Shown here: in pieces, positions 30,728 to 42,899 of the stretch
How the letters are laid out: each line of letters opens with the position of its first letter
How positions within the stretch are numbered: the first letter of the stretch is position 1
Source: Cordylochernes scorpioides
Lineage: Eukaryota > Arthropoda > Arachnida > Pseudoscorpiones > Chernetidae
DNA length: 64,000 bases
NCBI GenBank assembly: GCA_030710605.1
Contig: CP092870.1
Location: 50,375,061-50,439,060, forward strand
Direction: 5' to 3'
The notes under the pieces: generated by a model
The model's input: the letters and a program-made list of their open reading frames with translations, nothing else
Told to the model about the DNA's origin: nothing
The model's database searches: none
Made by a program: the position numbers and the translations under genes

Positions 30728-30841
30728 AAATCACTATAACTGGCCAAAGCGTCTATTTTTCACAGAAGCTTTTTATCTTTGTCAAACGAGTTCATGTCAC
30801 CTTTAACTCCTTGATAAAACAATTTAAAGTCTTTAGTGTTG

Positions 30842-31150
30842 CCTGCCTTTGTCGGTCCCAAGCCCGGATGAAAAAGGAGGAGGGGGAGCAGTAACAAGCT
30901 CGCTAAAAAACCTGGGCTCAGCTGGCCATGCTGATAGTACCCTGTAAGGAGTCCAGGGATACAGGATGAGCAGCGTTTGTACTTCATGTTAGGAGCGGCT
31001 GCACATGGCATCTGTTCCTCATGTCAGAGGCGGCCATTTCTTTTGGAGCTAAGTCAGTGGCCTGCCACTGAGTAGTGCTCCCAGTCTTAATGACAAAGTC
31101 AGACACATTCTACTTCACCCAGTGTGGAGATAAGAAAGAAGAAGAAGAAG
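30842..31150 (+). repeat. Repeat family B
   Basis: Starts CCTTTGTCGGTCCCAAGCCC and ends in the tail AGATAAGAAAGAAGAAGAAG. The TGATTGAG segment before the tail is deleted. Confidence 0.85.
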
Positions 31151-31340
31151 TGTGTTGGCCAGTACCCCCCTGAACTAACAAGTCTTACACAGATGCTCTT
31201 TATATTAAAAAATATATGATTTTCATAACTTTTCCAGAAATAGGGTATCTTCTCTGCCTTCTTATGAGCAAATTCCTAAAAAGTGATCCGGGGATAGCAA
31301 TCTAAATTTCCCCTTTTATCAACTTTTCTCCTTTCTTTTG
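31151..31340. other. Unassigned spacer
   Basis: Unique-looking AT-rich sequence before the minisatellite. No gene seen. Confidence 0.5.
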
Positions 31341-34300
31341 TTGACCCCATTTTAGCAAACTTTATCCCCTCCATTGTTGGATATAACTGGCTGCTTTATA
31401 CTCCCTTCTACTGATTGATGTTATTCTTTACACCAAATAGCAACTTTTAGTCCTTCCATTGTTGGAACTAATCATCATACCTTTCATTCTTCCATTGTTG
31501 AACCCCATTTTAGCAAACTTTATCCCCTCCATTGTTGGATATAACTGGCTGCTTTATACTCCCTTCTATTGATTGATGTTATTCTTTACACCAAATAGCA
31601 AATTTTAGTCCTTCCATTGTTGAACTTCAATAACAAACTTTCTCCCTTCCATTGTTGAACTTCAATAGCAAACTTTCTCCCTTCCATTGTTGAACTTCAA
31701 TAGCAAACTTTCTCCCTTCCATTGTTGGAATTAATTATCATACCTTTCATTCTTCCATTGTTGGAATTAATTATCATACATTTCATCCTTCCATTGTTGA
31801 ACTTCAATAGCAAACTTTCTACCTTTCATTGTTGAACCTCAGTAATTCCTTTCTCCCTTCCATTGTTGAACCTCAGTAATTTCTTTCTCCCTTCCATTGT
31901 TGGACTTTGTGTAGCTTCCTTTCTACCTCCCTTCCATTGTTGAGCCTCATTATCAACCTTTCTCCCTTCCATTGTTGCACCACAGTAGCAAAATTTATCT
32001 TTCTTTATTGGACTTCATTAGCACCATTTCTCCCTTTGATTGTTAGACCCCCAATAGAAACCTTTTTCTTCCATTGTTGTACATTTTTAGAAAACATTTG
32101 CCTTTCTATTGATTGACATCAAGAACAACCTTTCTCTCTCTCATTGTTGGATTTCAGTGGCATCCTGTCTATTGGTCTTAGTAATCAGACTTTCTCACTC
32201 ATTTCCATTGTTGGGCAAACTTTCTTATTTCCATTGTTGGGAAATCTTACTTACTTCCATTGTTGGAATATCTTTCTTACTTCCATTGTTGGGATATCTT
32301 TCTTACTTCCATTGTTGGGCAATATTTCTTACTTTCATTGTTGGGAAATCTTTCTTACTTCCATTGTTGGGCGATCTTTCTTATTTCCATTGTTGGGCAA
32401 TCTTGCTTACTTCCATTGTTGGGCAATCTTTCTTACTTCCATTGTTGGCCAATATTTCTTACTTTCATTGTTGGGAAATCTTTCTTACTTCCATTGTTGG
32501 ACAATCTTTCTTACTTCCATTGTTGGGCAACCTTTTCTACTTCCATTGTTTGACAACCTTTCTCCTTCACCCTCATTGTTGGGAAACCCTTTTTACTTCC
32601 ATTGTTGAGAAACCTTTCTCATTTCCATTTTTTTGGGAAATCTTTCTAACTTCCATTGTTGTGTATCTTTAGCATCATTTCTTCCTTCCATTGTTGGGTA
32701 TCTTTAGCACCATTTCTTCCTTCCATTATTGGGTATCTTTAGCACCATTTCTTACTTCCATTGTTGGGTATCTTTAGCACTATTTCTATTTTCCATTGTT
32801 GGGTATCTTCAGCACGATTTCTCTTTTCCATTATTGGGTATCTTTAGCACCATTTCTTCCTTTCATTATTGGGTATCTTTAGCACCATTTCTTCCTTCCA
32901 TTGTTGGGTATCTTTAGCACCATTTCTTCCTTCCATTGTTGGATCCCAATAACAAGCTTGTGCCTTTCAATTGTTGAATCTCATTATCAATCTTTCTACC
33001 TTCCATTGTTGGATCCCAATAAAAAGCTTGTGCCTTTCTATTGTTGAATCTCATTATCAACCTTTCTTCCTTCCATTGTTGGATCCCAATAAAAGCTTGT
33101 GCCTTTCTATTGTTGAATCTCATTATCAACCTTTCTTCCTTCCATTGTTGGATCCCAATAGCAAGCTTGTGCATTTCTATTGTTGAATCTCATTATCAAC
33201 CTTTCTTCCTTCCATTGTTGGATCCCAATAACAACCTGTGCCTTTCTATTGTTGAATCTCATAATCAACCTTTCTTCCTCTTATTGTTGTAGACCTCAAG
33301 CTTTCTGTTAGATTAATCAGCAACCTTTCCCCTGCCATTGTTTGATATCAGTACTAACCTTTCAGTTTCCTATTGTTGGATCTCTTTAGCCACCTTTCTG
33401 TTTCCTATTGTTGGATTTCTTTAGCCACCTTTCAGTTTCCTATTGTTGGATCTCTTTAGCCACCTTTCTCTTTCCATTGTTGGATCTCTTTAGCCACCTT
33501 TCTCTTTCCATTGTTGGATCTCTTTAGCCACCTTTCTCTTTGCATTGTTGGATCTCTTTAGCCACCTTTCAGTTTCCTATTGTTGAATCTCTTCAGCCAC
33601 CTTTCAGTTTCCTATTGTTGGATCTATTTAGCCACCTTTCTCTTTCCATTGTTGGATCTCTTTAGCCACCTTTCTCTTTCCATTGTTGGATCTCTTCGAC
33701 CACCTTTCAGTTTCCTATTGTTGGATCTCTTTAGCCACCTTTCAGTTTCCTATTGTTGGATCTCTTTAGCCACCTTTCTCTTTCCATTGTTGGATCTCTT
33801 TAGCCACCTTTCAGTTTCCTATTGTTGGATCTCCTTAGCCACCTTTCAGTTTCCTATTGTTGGATCTCTTTAGCCACCTTTCAGTTTCCTATTGTTGGAT
33901 CTCTTTAGCCACCTTTCTCTTTCCATTGTTGGATCTCTTTAGCCACCTTTCAGTTTCCTATTGTTGGATCTCCTTAGCCACCTTTCAGTTTCCTATTGTT
34001 GGATCTCTTTAGCCACCTTTCAGTTTCCTATTGTTGAATCTCTTTAGCCACCTTTCTGTTCCTATTGTTGGATCTCTTTAGCCACCTTTCTCTTTCCATT
34101 GTTGGATCTCTTTAGCCACCTTTCAGTTTCCTATTGTTGGATCTCTTTAGCCACCCTTTCTTTCCATTTTTGGATTCTTCAGCCACCTTTCAGTTTCCTA
34201 TTGTTGGATCTCTTTGCCACCTTTCTATTTCAATTGTTAGATCTCTTCAGCCACCTTTCAGTTTACTATTGTTGGATCTCTTTAGCCACCATTCAGTTTC

Positions 34301-34435
34301 CTATTGTTGGAACTCTTTAGCCACCTTTCTCTTTCAATTGTTGGATCTCTTTAGCCAACTTTCACAATTGTTGGATCGCTTTGGTACTATTTTTTCCTTT
34401 CATTGTTGGATCATTGTGCCTTATCATAACTCTTA
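31341..34435. repeat. Minisatellite with conserved TCCATTGTTGG core
   Basis: About 90 units sharing TCCATTGTTGGA or TCCTATTGTTGGA, while the rest changes by zone: mixed 30-36 bp (31341-32190), about 26 bp with CTTTCTTACT (32190-32650), about 36 bp with TATCTTTAGCACCATTTC (32650-32940), about 70-bp double units (32940-33290), and about 35 bp with TCTCTTTAGCCACCTTTC (33340-34380). Long ORFs across it are repeat artefacts. Confidence 0.95.
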
Positions 34436-34669
34436 TACTTGAACAATTAAGATCTATTGCCAAAACTACAGTAGAAAAAGACATTTGAGGTGACAAGACT
34501 TACTCGATTCTGGACAGGACTTCCCTACTTAATGCATACGTCCTATTTATAGCTCATTTAAGTTAAATTGAAAATATGCAAATTGTGGTTCAACAAGGGA
34601 CAGGTATGCAAAGAGACAACAGACCCCAATATTAACATTTCTCCCATTCCTTGTTCGACCTCAATTGGA

Positions 34670-37600
34670 ACCTTGTTGTTGTTTCTTATCCCCTTGTGTA
34701 GATATCGATTACACCAATTCCATGAGTCCATGCTTCTCCAGCTGTTTATAGACAGTGTTGTTGTTGTTTCTTATCCCCTAGTGTAAAGATTACACCAATT
34801 CCATGAGTCCATGCTTCTCCAGCTGTTTATAGACAGTGTTGTTGTTGTTTCTTATCCCCTAGTGTAAAGATTACACCAATTCCATGAGTCCATGCTTCTC
34901 CAGCTGTTTATAGACAGTGTTGTTGTTGTTTCTTATCCCCTAGTGTAAAGATTACACCAATTCCATGAGTCCATGCTTCTCCAGCTGTTTATAGACAGTG
35001 TTGTTGTTGTTTCTTATCCCCTTGTGTAAAGATTACACCAATTCCATGAGTCCATGCCCCTCCAGATATTTATAGACAGTGTTGTTGTTGTTTCTTATCC
35101 CCTTTTGTAAAGATTACACAAATTCCATGAGTTCATGCTCCTCCAGCTGTTTATAGACAGTGTTGTTGTTGTTTCTTATCCCCTTGTGTAAAGATCACAC
35201 AAATTACATGAGTTCATGCTCCTCCAGCTGTTTATAGACAGTGTTGTTGTTGTTTCTTATCCCCTTGTGTAAAGATTACACCAATTCAATGAGTGAATGC
35301 TCCTCCAGCTGTTTATAGACAGTGTTGTTGTTGTTTCTTATCCCCTTGTGTAAAGATTACACCAATTCCATGAGTCAATGCTCCTCCAGCTGTTTATAGA
35401 CAGTGTTGTTGTTGTTTCTTATCCCCTTGTGTAAAGATTACACCAATTCAATGAGTGAATGCTCCTCCAGCTGTTTATAGACAGTGTTGTTGTTGTTTCT
35501 TATCCCCTTGTGTAAAGATTACACGAATTCCATGAGTTCATGCTCCTCCAGCTGTTTATAGACAGTGTTGTTGTTGTTTCTTATCCCCTTGTGTAAAGAT
35601 TACACCAATTCCATGAGTCCATGCCCCTCCAGATATTTATAGACAGTGTTGTTGTTGTTTCTTATCCCCTTTTGTAAAGATTACACAAATTCCATGAGTT
35701 CATGCTCCTCCAGCTGTTTATAGACAGTGTTGTTGTTGTTTCTTATCCCCTTGTGTAAAGATTACACAAATTACATGAGTTCATGCTCCTCCAGCTGTTT
35801 ATAGACAGTGTTGTTGTTGTTTCTTATCCCCTTGTGTAAAGATTACACCAATTCAATGAGTGAATGCTCCTCCAGCTGTTTATAGACAGTGTTGTTGTTG
35901 TTTCTTATCCCCTTGTGTAAAGATTACACCAATTCCATGAGTCAATGCTCCTCCAGCTGTTTATAGACAGTGTTGTTGTTGTTTCTTATCCCCTTGTGTA
36001 AAGATTACACCAATTCCATGAGTCCATGCTCCTCCAGATATTTATAGACAGTGTTTTTGTTGTTTCTTATCCCCTTGTGTAAAGATTACACCAATTCCAT
36101 GAGTCCATGCTCCTCCAGATATTTATAGACAGCGTTTTTGTTGTTTCTTATCCCCTTGTGTAAAGATTACACTATTTCCATGAGTCCATGCTCCTCCAGA
36201 TATTTATAGACAGTGTTGTTGTTGTTTCTTATCCCCTTGTGTAAAGATTACACGAATTCCATGAGTTAATGCTCCTCCAGCTGTTTATAGACAGTGTTGT
36301 TGTTTCTTATCCCCTTGTGTAAAGGTTACACAAATTACATGAGTTCATGCTCCTCCAGCTGTTTACAGACAGTGTTGTTGTTGTTTCTTATCCCCTTGTG
36401 TAAATCTTGATTACACGAATTCCATGAATCCATGCTCCTCCAGCTGTTTATAGACAGTGTTGTTGTTGTTTCTTATCCCCTTGTGTAAAGATTACACCAA
36501 TTCCACGAGTCCATGCTCCTCCAGCTGTTTATAGACAGTGTTGTTGTTGTTTCTTATCCCCTTGTGTAAAGATTACACCAATTCCACGAGTCCATGCTCC
36601 TCCAGCTGTTTATAGACAGTGTTGTTGTTGTTTCTTATCCTCTTGTGTAAAGATTACACCAATTCCATGAGTCAATGCTCCTCCAGCTGTTTATAGACAG
36701 TGTTGTTGTTGTTTCTTATCCCCTTGTGTAAAGATTACACCAATTCCATGAGTCCATGCTCCTCCAGCTGTTTATAGACAGTGTTGTTGTTGTTTCTTAT
36801 CCCCTTGTGTAAAGATTACACGAATTCCATGAGTTCATGCTCCTCCAGCTGTTTATAGACAGTGTTGTTGTTGTTTCTTATCCCCTTGTGTAAAGATTAC
36901 ACCAATTCCATGAGTCCATGCTCCTCCAGATATTTATAGACAGTGTTTTTGTTGTTTCTTATCCCCTTGTGTAAAGATTACACCAATTCCATGTGTCCAT
37001 GCTCCTCCAGATATTTATAGACAGCGTTTTTGTTGTTTCTTATCCCCTTGTGTAAAGATTACACCAATTCCATGAGTCCATGCTCCTCCAGATATTTATA
37101 GACAGTGTTGTTGTTGTTTCTTATCCCCTTGTGTAAAGATTACACGAATTCCATGAGTTAATGCTCCTCCAGCTGTTTATAGACAGTGTTGTTGTTTCTT
37201 ATCCCCTTGTGTAAAGGTTACACAAATTACATGAGTTCATGCTCCTCCAGCTGTTTACAGACAGTGTTGTTGTTGTTTCTTATCCCCTTGTGTAAATCTT
37301 GATTACACGAATTCCATGAATCCATGCTCCTCCAGCTGTTTATAGACAGTGTTGTTGTTGTTTCTTATCCCCTTGTGTAAAGATTACACCAATTCCACGA
37401 GTCCATGCTCCTCCAGCTGTTTATAGACAGTGTTGTTGTTGTTTCTTATCCTCTTGTGTAAAGATTACACCAATTCCATGAGTCCATGCTCCTCCAGCTG
37501 TTTATAGACAGTGTTGTTGTTGTTTCTTATTCCCTTGTGTAAAGATTACACAAATTCCATGAGTCAATGCTCCTCCAGCTGTTTATAGACAGTGTTGTTG

Positions 37601-40600
37601 TTGTTTCTTATTCCCTTGTGTAAAGATTACACCAATTCCATGAGTCCATGCTCCTCCAGATATTTATAGACAGTGTTGTTGTTGTTTCTTATCCCCTTGT
37701 GTAAAGATTACACGAATTCCATGAGTTAATGCTCCTCCAGCTGTTTATAGACAGTGTTGTTGTTTCTTATCCCCTTGTGTAAAGGTTACACAAATTACAT
37801 GAGTTCATGCTCCTCCAGCTGTTTACAGACAGTGTTGTTGTTGTTTCTTATCCCCTTGTGTAAATCTTGATTACACGAATTCCATGAATCCATGCTCCTC
37901 CAGCTGTTTATAGACAGTGTTGTTGTTGTTTCTTATCCCCTTGTGTAAAGATTACACCAATTCCACGAGTCCATGCTCCTCCAGCTGTTTATAGACAGTG
38001 TTGTTGTTGTTTCTTATCCTCTTGTGTAAAGATTACACCAATTCCATGAGTCCATGCTCCTCCAGCTGTTTATAGACAGTGTTGTTGTTGTTTCTTATTC
38101 CCTTGTGTAAAGATTACACAAATTCCATGAGTCAATGCTCCTCCAGCTGTTTATAGACAGTGTTGTTGTTGTTTCTTATTCCCTTGTGTAAAGATTACAC
38201 AAATTCCATGAGTCCATGCTCCTCCAGCTGTTTATAGACACTGTTGTTCTTGTTTCTTATCCCCTTGTGTAAATATTACACCCAATTCCATGAGTTCATG
38301 CTCCTCCAGCTGTTTATAGACAGTGTTGTTGTTGTTTCTTATCCCCTTGTGTAAAGATTACACCAATTCCATGAGTGAATGCTCCTCCAGCTGTTTATAG
38401 ACAGTATTGTTGTTTCTTATCCCCTTGTGTAAAGATTACACAAATTCCATGAGTCCATGCTCCTCCAGCTGTTTATAGACAGTGTTGTTCTTGTTTCTTA
38501 TCCCCTTGTGTAAATATTACACCCAATTCCATGAGTTCATGCTCCTCCAGCTGTTTATAGACAGTGTTGTTGTTGTTTCTTATCCCCTTGTGTAAAGATT
38601 ACACCAATTCCATGAGTGAATGCTCCTCCAGCTGTTTATAGACAGTATTGTTGTTTCTTATCCCCTTGTGTAAAGATTACACAAATTCCATGAGTCCATG
38701 CTCCTCCAGCTGTTTATAGACAGTGTTGTTCTTGTTTCTTATCCCCTTGTGTAAATATTACACCCAATTCCATGAGTTCATGCTCCTCCAGCTGTTTATA
38801 GACAGTGTTGTTGTTGTTTCTTATCCCCTTGTGTAAAGATTACACCAATTCAATGAGTGAATGCTCCTCCAGCTGTTTATAGACAGTATTGTTGTTGTTT
38901 CTTATCCCCTTGTGTAAAGATTACACAAATTCCATGAGTCCATGCTCCTCCAGCTGTTTATAGACAGTGTTGTTCTTGTTTCTTATCCCCTTGTGTAAAT
39001 ATTACACCCAATTCCATGAGTCCATGCTCCTCCAGCTGTTTATAGACAGTGTTGTTCTTGTTTCTTATCCCCTTGTGTAAAGATTACACAAATTCCATGA
39101 GTCCATGCTCCTCCAGCTGTTTATAGACAGTGTTGTTCTTGTTTCTTATCCCCTTGTGTAAAGATTACACCAATTCCATGAGTCCATGCTCCTCCAGCTG
39201 TTTATAGACAGTGTTGTTGTTGTTTCTTATCTCCTTGTGTAAAGATTACATGAATTCCATGAGTCCATGCTCCTCCAGTTGTTTATAGACAGTGTTGTTG
39301 TTGTTTCTTATCCCCTTGTGTAGAGATTACACCAATTCCATGAGTCCATGCTCCTCCAGCTGTTTATAGACAGTGTTGTTCTTGTTTCTTTTCCCCTTGT
39401 GTAAATATTACACCCAATTCCATGAGTTCATGCTCCTCCAGCTGTTTATAGACAGTGTTGTTGTTTCTTATCCCCTTGTGTAAAGATTACACCAATTCCA
39501 TGAGTGAATGCTCCTCCAGCTGTTTATAGACAGTATTGTTGTTTCTTATCCCCTTGTGTAAAGATTACACAAATTCCATGAGTCCATGCTCCTCCAGCTG
39601 TTTATAGACAGTGTTGTTGTTGTTTCTTATCCCCTTGTGTAAATATTACACCCAATTCCATGAGTTCATGCTCCTCCAGCTGTTTATAGACAGTGTTGTT
39701 GTTGTTTCTTATCCCCTTGTGTAAATATTACACCCAATTCCATGAGTTCATGCTCCTCCAGCTGTTTATAGACAGTATTGTCGTTGTTTCTTATCTCCTT
39801 GTGTAAAGATTACATGAATTCCATGAGTCCATGCTCCTCCAGCTGTTTATAGACAGTGTTGTTTCTTTTTCCCTTGTGTAGAGATTACACCAATTCCATG
39901 AGTCCATGCTCCTCCAGCTGTTTATAGACAGTGTTGTTGTTGTTTCTTATCCCCTTGTGTAAAGATTACACAAAGTTGTTTATAGACAGTGTTGTTGTTG
40001 TTGTTTCTTATCCCCTTGTGTAAAGATTACACCAATTCCATAAGTCCATGCTCCTCCAGCTGTTTATAGACAGTGTTGTTGTTGTTTCTTATCCCCTTGT
40101 GTAAAGATTACACAAATTCCATGAGTTTATGCTCCTCCAGCTGTTTATAGACAGTGTTGTTCTTGTTTCTTATCCCCTTGTGTAAAGATTACACCAATTC
40201 CATGAGTTCATGCTCCTCCAGCTGTTTATAGACAGTATTGTTGTTGTTTCTTATCCCCTTGTGTAAAGATTACACCAATTCCATGAGTCCATGCTCCTCC
40301 AGCTGTTTATAGACAGTGTTGTTGTTGTTTCTTATCCCCTTGTGTAAAGATTACACAAATTCCATGAGTTTATGCTCCTCCAGCTGTTTATAGACAGTGT
40401 TGTTCTTGTTTCTTATCCCCTTGTGTAAAGATTACACCAATTCCATGAGTTCATGCTCCTCCAGCTATTTATAGACAGTATTGTTGTTGTTTCTTATCCC
40501 CTTGTGTAGAGATTACACCAATTCCATAAGTCCATGCTCCTCCAGATATTTATAGACAGTGTTGTTGTTGTTTCTTATCCCCTTGTGTAAAGATTACACA

Positions 40601-40635
40601 AATTACATGAGTCCATGCTCCTCCAGCTGTTTATA
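34670..40635. repeat. Satellite array, 81-bp unit, about 73 copies
   Basis: Unit: TGTTGTTGTTGTTTCTTATC, CCCTTGTGTAAAGATTACAC, CAATTCCATGAGTCCATGCT, CCTCCAGCTGTTTATAGACAG. Diagnostic variants recur at 567-568 bp (seven units) and 892 bp (eleven units), and ATATTACACCCAATT variants recur about every 240 bp (three units), so there is higher-order structure. GTGTAA-AGA-TTACAC inside the unit is a perfect short palindrome. No coding frame. Confidence 0.97.
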
Positions 40636-41027
40636 GAATGGGGTGCAGCTTTTGTTGACCATGGAAAACTTTGTGAAAGTCTGACTGTAATTTGAGGCTG
40701 TTCCTAACATATTTAATGCTGACTCTAACATGAGTACAGGTGCTGTTCAATTCTCCCACTGAAGAATTAGCCTATCAGATGTGTTTCAACAGGGAGGTGA
40801 GTTGAAATCAGGATTTTTAAAGAAGTCTTTCTCCCCTTCTAACAATGCTGTTGTTGTTTTGTGACTGCTTATTCATCAGAGTTATTCTGCTTGTTTCACA
40901 GTATCTGAATTATATCTGAAGATTGTTCCTCTACCCACCATCTGGGGACATACCTGCCCTGTAGCAGTCAACTCTGTCGAGGGATGCCCCATTTATACAG
41001 CAAATGGAAACATTAAGACACGAATGT
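40636..41027. other. Unassigned low-copy sequence
   Basis: Not obviously repetitive. Acceptor-like TTGTTTCACAG and donor-like GGGAGGTGAGTT occur, but the FBXO3 exons on either side (D and E) already join in phase without an extra exon. Confidence 0.5.
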
Positions 41028-41475
41028 TTCTCTCACACATCAATCAAACTTCTACTGTCCTCACTGCGATGATAAAATATTGGGAGGGCTCTACTCATCA
41101 TTGGTGAACCCTTCCAGCGATTTCGTCGATTTAATATACCAGACCGCTTCTTTAGACTTCTGATACTGTATTGGATCATTCTGATTATATATGTTATACT
41201 GAAGGTTGGAATCTCAGAAATGGTATCAGAGAAAACTATGGACATAAGCTTTTAGAAATTTATATCCATAGTTTTATTGAATGCCAATCTTGAGATCTCA
41301 CCCTTCAGTGTTGCATATGAAAGTAGAATGATCCAATACAGTATTACAGCTCTAATTAAGTGGTCTGGTAGATTAAATTGGAGATACCGCTGGGAAGTTT
41401 CACCACTGATGAGCCAAGCCCTCCCGATATTTTTTCAACACAGTAAGGACAGTAGAATTGATGTGTGAAAGAAAC
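41028..41475. mobile_element. Fold-back element
   Basis: Two arms of about 215 bp are reverse complements around about 41253. They share TGTGTGAAAGAAACATT-like ends, GGACAGTAGAA, CCCTCCC.ATATTTT, GGTCTGGTA.ATTAAAT and ATGATCCAATACAGTAT. Related sequences lie at 45860-50097 and 50220-50960. No transposase. Confidence 0.82.
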
Positions 41476-41723
41476 ATTTCACAACATTTGCTGTATTATT
41501 TTATTCCAAAACTATTTTCTCTAAAAATAGTATTTGTGAATGAGAGTTATACAATAACCTTATTAACAACAATTCAAGTGAATTTCCCTTGTACTGTATT
41601 ATAGAGAGAATTTACCCTCCGCTCTATATATGTTTATACTACTGCAACAATCTACAAGGCATTTTTATAGACTTCAATCCACCTAAGAAGTTATTCTTCC
41701 TATTGTGCCTTATCATTATAGTC

Positions 41724-42068
41724 TAAATTCTTCTTCTTCTTTCTTATCTCTACTCAATCATATTAGGGTATCAAGTATTGACTGGGTGAAGTAGAATGCG
41801 CCTGTCTTTGTCATTAGGACTGGGAGCACTACTCAGTGGCAGGCCACTGACTTATCTCCAAAAGAAATGGCCGCCTCTGACATGAAGAACAGACACCATG
41901 TACAGCCACTCCTAACATGGAGTACAAACGCTGCTCATCCTGTATCCCTGGATTAGGAGCCCTTACAGGGTACTATCAGCATGGCCAGCTGAGCCCAAGT
42001 TTTTTAGTGAGCTTGTTACTGCTCCCCCTCCTCTTTTTTCATCTGGGCTTGGGACCGGCAAAGGCGGA
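41724..42068 (-). repeat. Repeat family B, full copy
   Basis: From TTCTTCTTCTTTCTTATCTC to GGGACCGGCAAAGGCGGA. It keeps the longer central form with ACGCTGCTCATCCTGTATCC and GGATTAGGAGCCC. Confidence 0.88.
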
Positions 42069-42074
42069 TTTCTA

Positions 42075-42695
42075 ACTTCTTTAATTCAACGCAAAAAGAA
42101 ATACCAGGAATTTTTCATACAAAAACTGAACAATTTATTCAGCAGGACTCAGCAAAAATGGATGATACAAGATTATATTCTAATTATAAATTATTATATA
42201 AGTATTTAATACCTGAGCAATTTTAATCCTGGAACCTATCATTAGACATAAAAGGTTAAATTACCCAAACAAGAATCACTTCGACTTTACTAACAGAAAG
42301 TCACATTCAAATAATTAAAAAGGGAGATGTAATTTGTAAATTCTGCAAAACTGAAAGCATAGAAGAAATGACCCACTACATCTCTGAATGCACTATTGTT
42401 AACGAGGAACGGAATAAGATCTTAAAGAACCCAAGTCTTCGTGAACCCAGTTCAGCTAATCAGAATAATGTCAGAGAAAAATATATACCGATAGCATTGT
42501 TTAATTTTCATAAAGCGTTAGAGAACAAGGTAATCTCTAAGATCTAAAATTACAGAACAATTTCCTTCCATAGTCCTTCCCTTCTCTCCTTTGTTTATGT
42601 TCCCCCCCCCCCCCCCCCCCCTTTCTCCATGAAAATGATGTATGGCGAGTCCTTACAGGACCGAAATGTCCTAATAAAGCAGTTGTTGTTGTAAT
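42075..42695 (+). mobile_element. LINE 3' end with TTG-rich tail
   Basis: 5'-truncated non-LTR retrotransposon: C-terminal ORF2 coding sequence (stop at 42545-42547), 3' UTR with a run of 20 C (42602-42621), then CCTAATAAAGCAGTTGTTGT. The AATTCAA at both borders (about 42082 and 42695) may be a target duplication. Confidence 0.72.
42260..42547 (+). pseudogene. LINE ORF2 C-terminus with zinc-binding motif
   Basis: Open 95-codon end: TRITSTLLTESHIQIIKKGD then CKFCKTESIEEMTHYISEC, the C-x2-C-x9-H-x4-C motif that closes many I/R1/Jockey ORF2 proteins. It ends with ENKVISKI and TAA. Everything upstream (RT, endonuclease) is missing or out of frame. Confidence 0.8.
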
Positions 42696-42899
42696 TCAAT
42701 GCTTGCAATAATCCGACCTTTTTTTAAAAATCAAATTGGGAAAATGATAATTATAATTTGTGATTTAGATAAAAGACACACACTTTATTGTTATGAAGGC
42801 ATCACCACTGTGTTAGTGTGTACTTAACACAAGTGGTGTGTGGGTGAGGGGTAGATATTTTACTTTTTTTGGGGGTGGGAATATTAAGAAAAACTTTTA

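Larger units (their letters stand above)
29975..30730 (+). mobile_element. PLE fragment with inverted hammerhead-bearing ends
   Basis: The left end (ACCAACGTTTCGACAAAAAT, CTTTTGTCTTCGTCAGGAG, AAAGCATTTGGCAAGGCGTT) and the right end (AACGCCTTGCCAAATGCTTT, CTCCTGACGAAGACAAAAG, TTTGTCGAAACGTTG) are reverse complements of about 100 bp. Between them lies GIY-YIG coding sequence on the plus strand, so this is a 5'-truncated Penelope-like element. Confidence 0.85.

Noticed and set aside
32109-32672. 187-residue ORF in the TCCATTGTTGG array
   Set aside because: It is the array read in frame; neighbouring frames are equally open and residues repeat with the DNA unit.
34670-40635. CRISPR array
   Set aside because: Units are contiguous without unique spacers and the context is eukaryotic; it is a satellite.
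40860-41000. Possible extra exon after TTTCACAG
   Set aside because: Exons D and E already join in phase 0, and no FBXO3-like residues appear in any frame.
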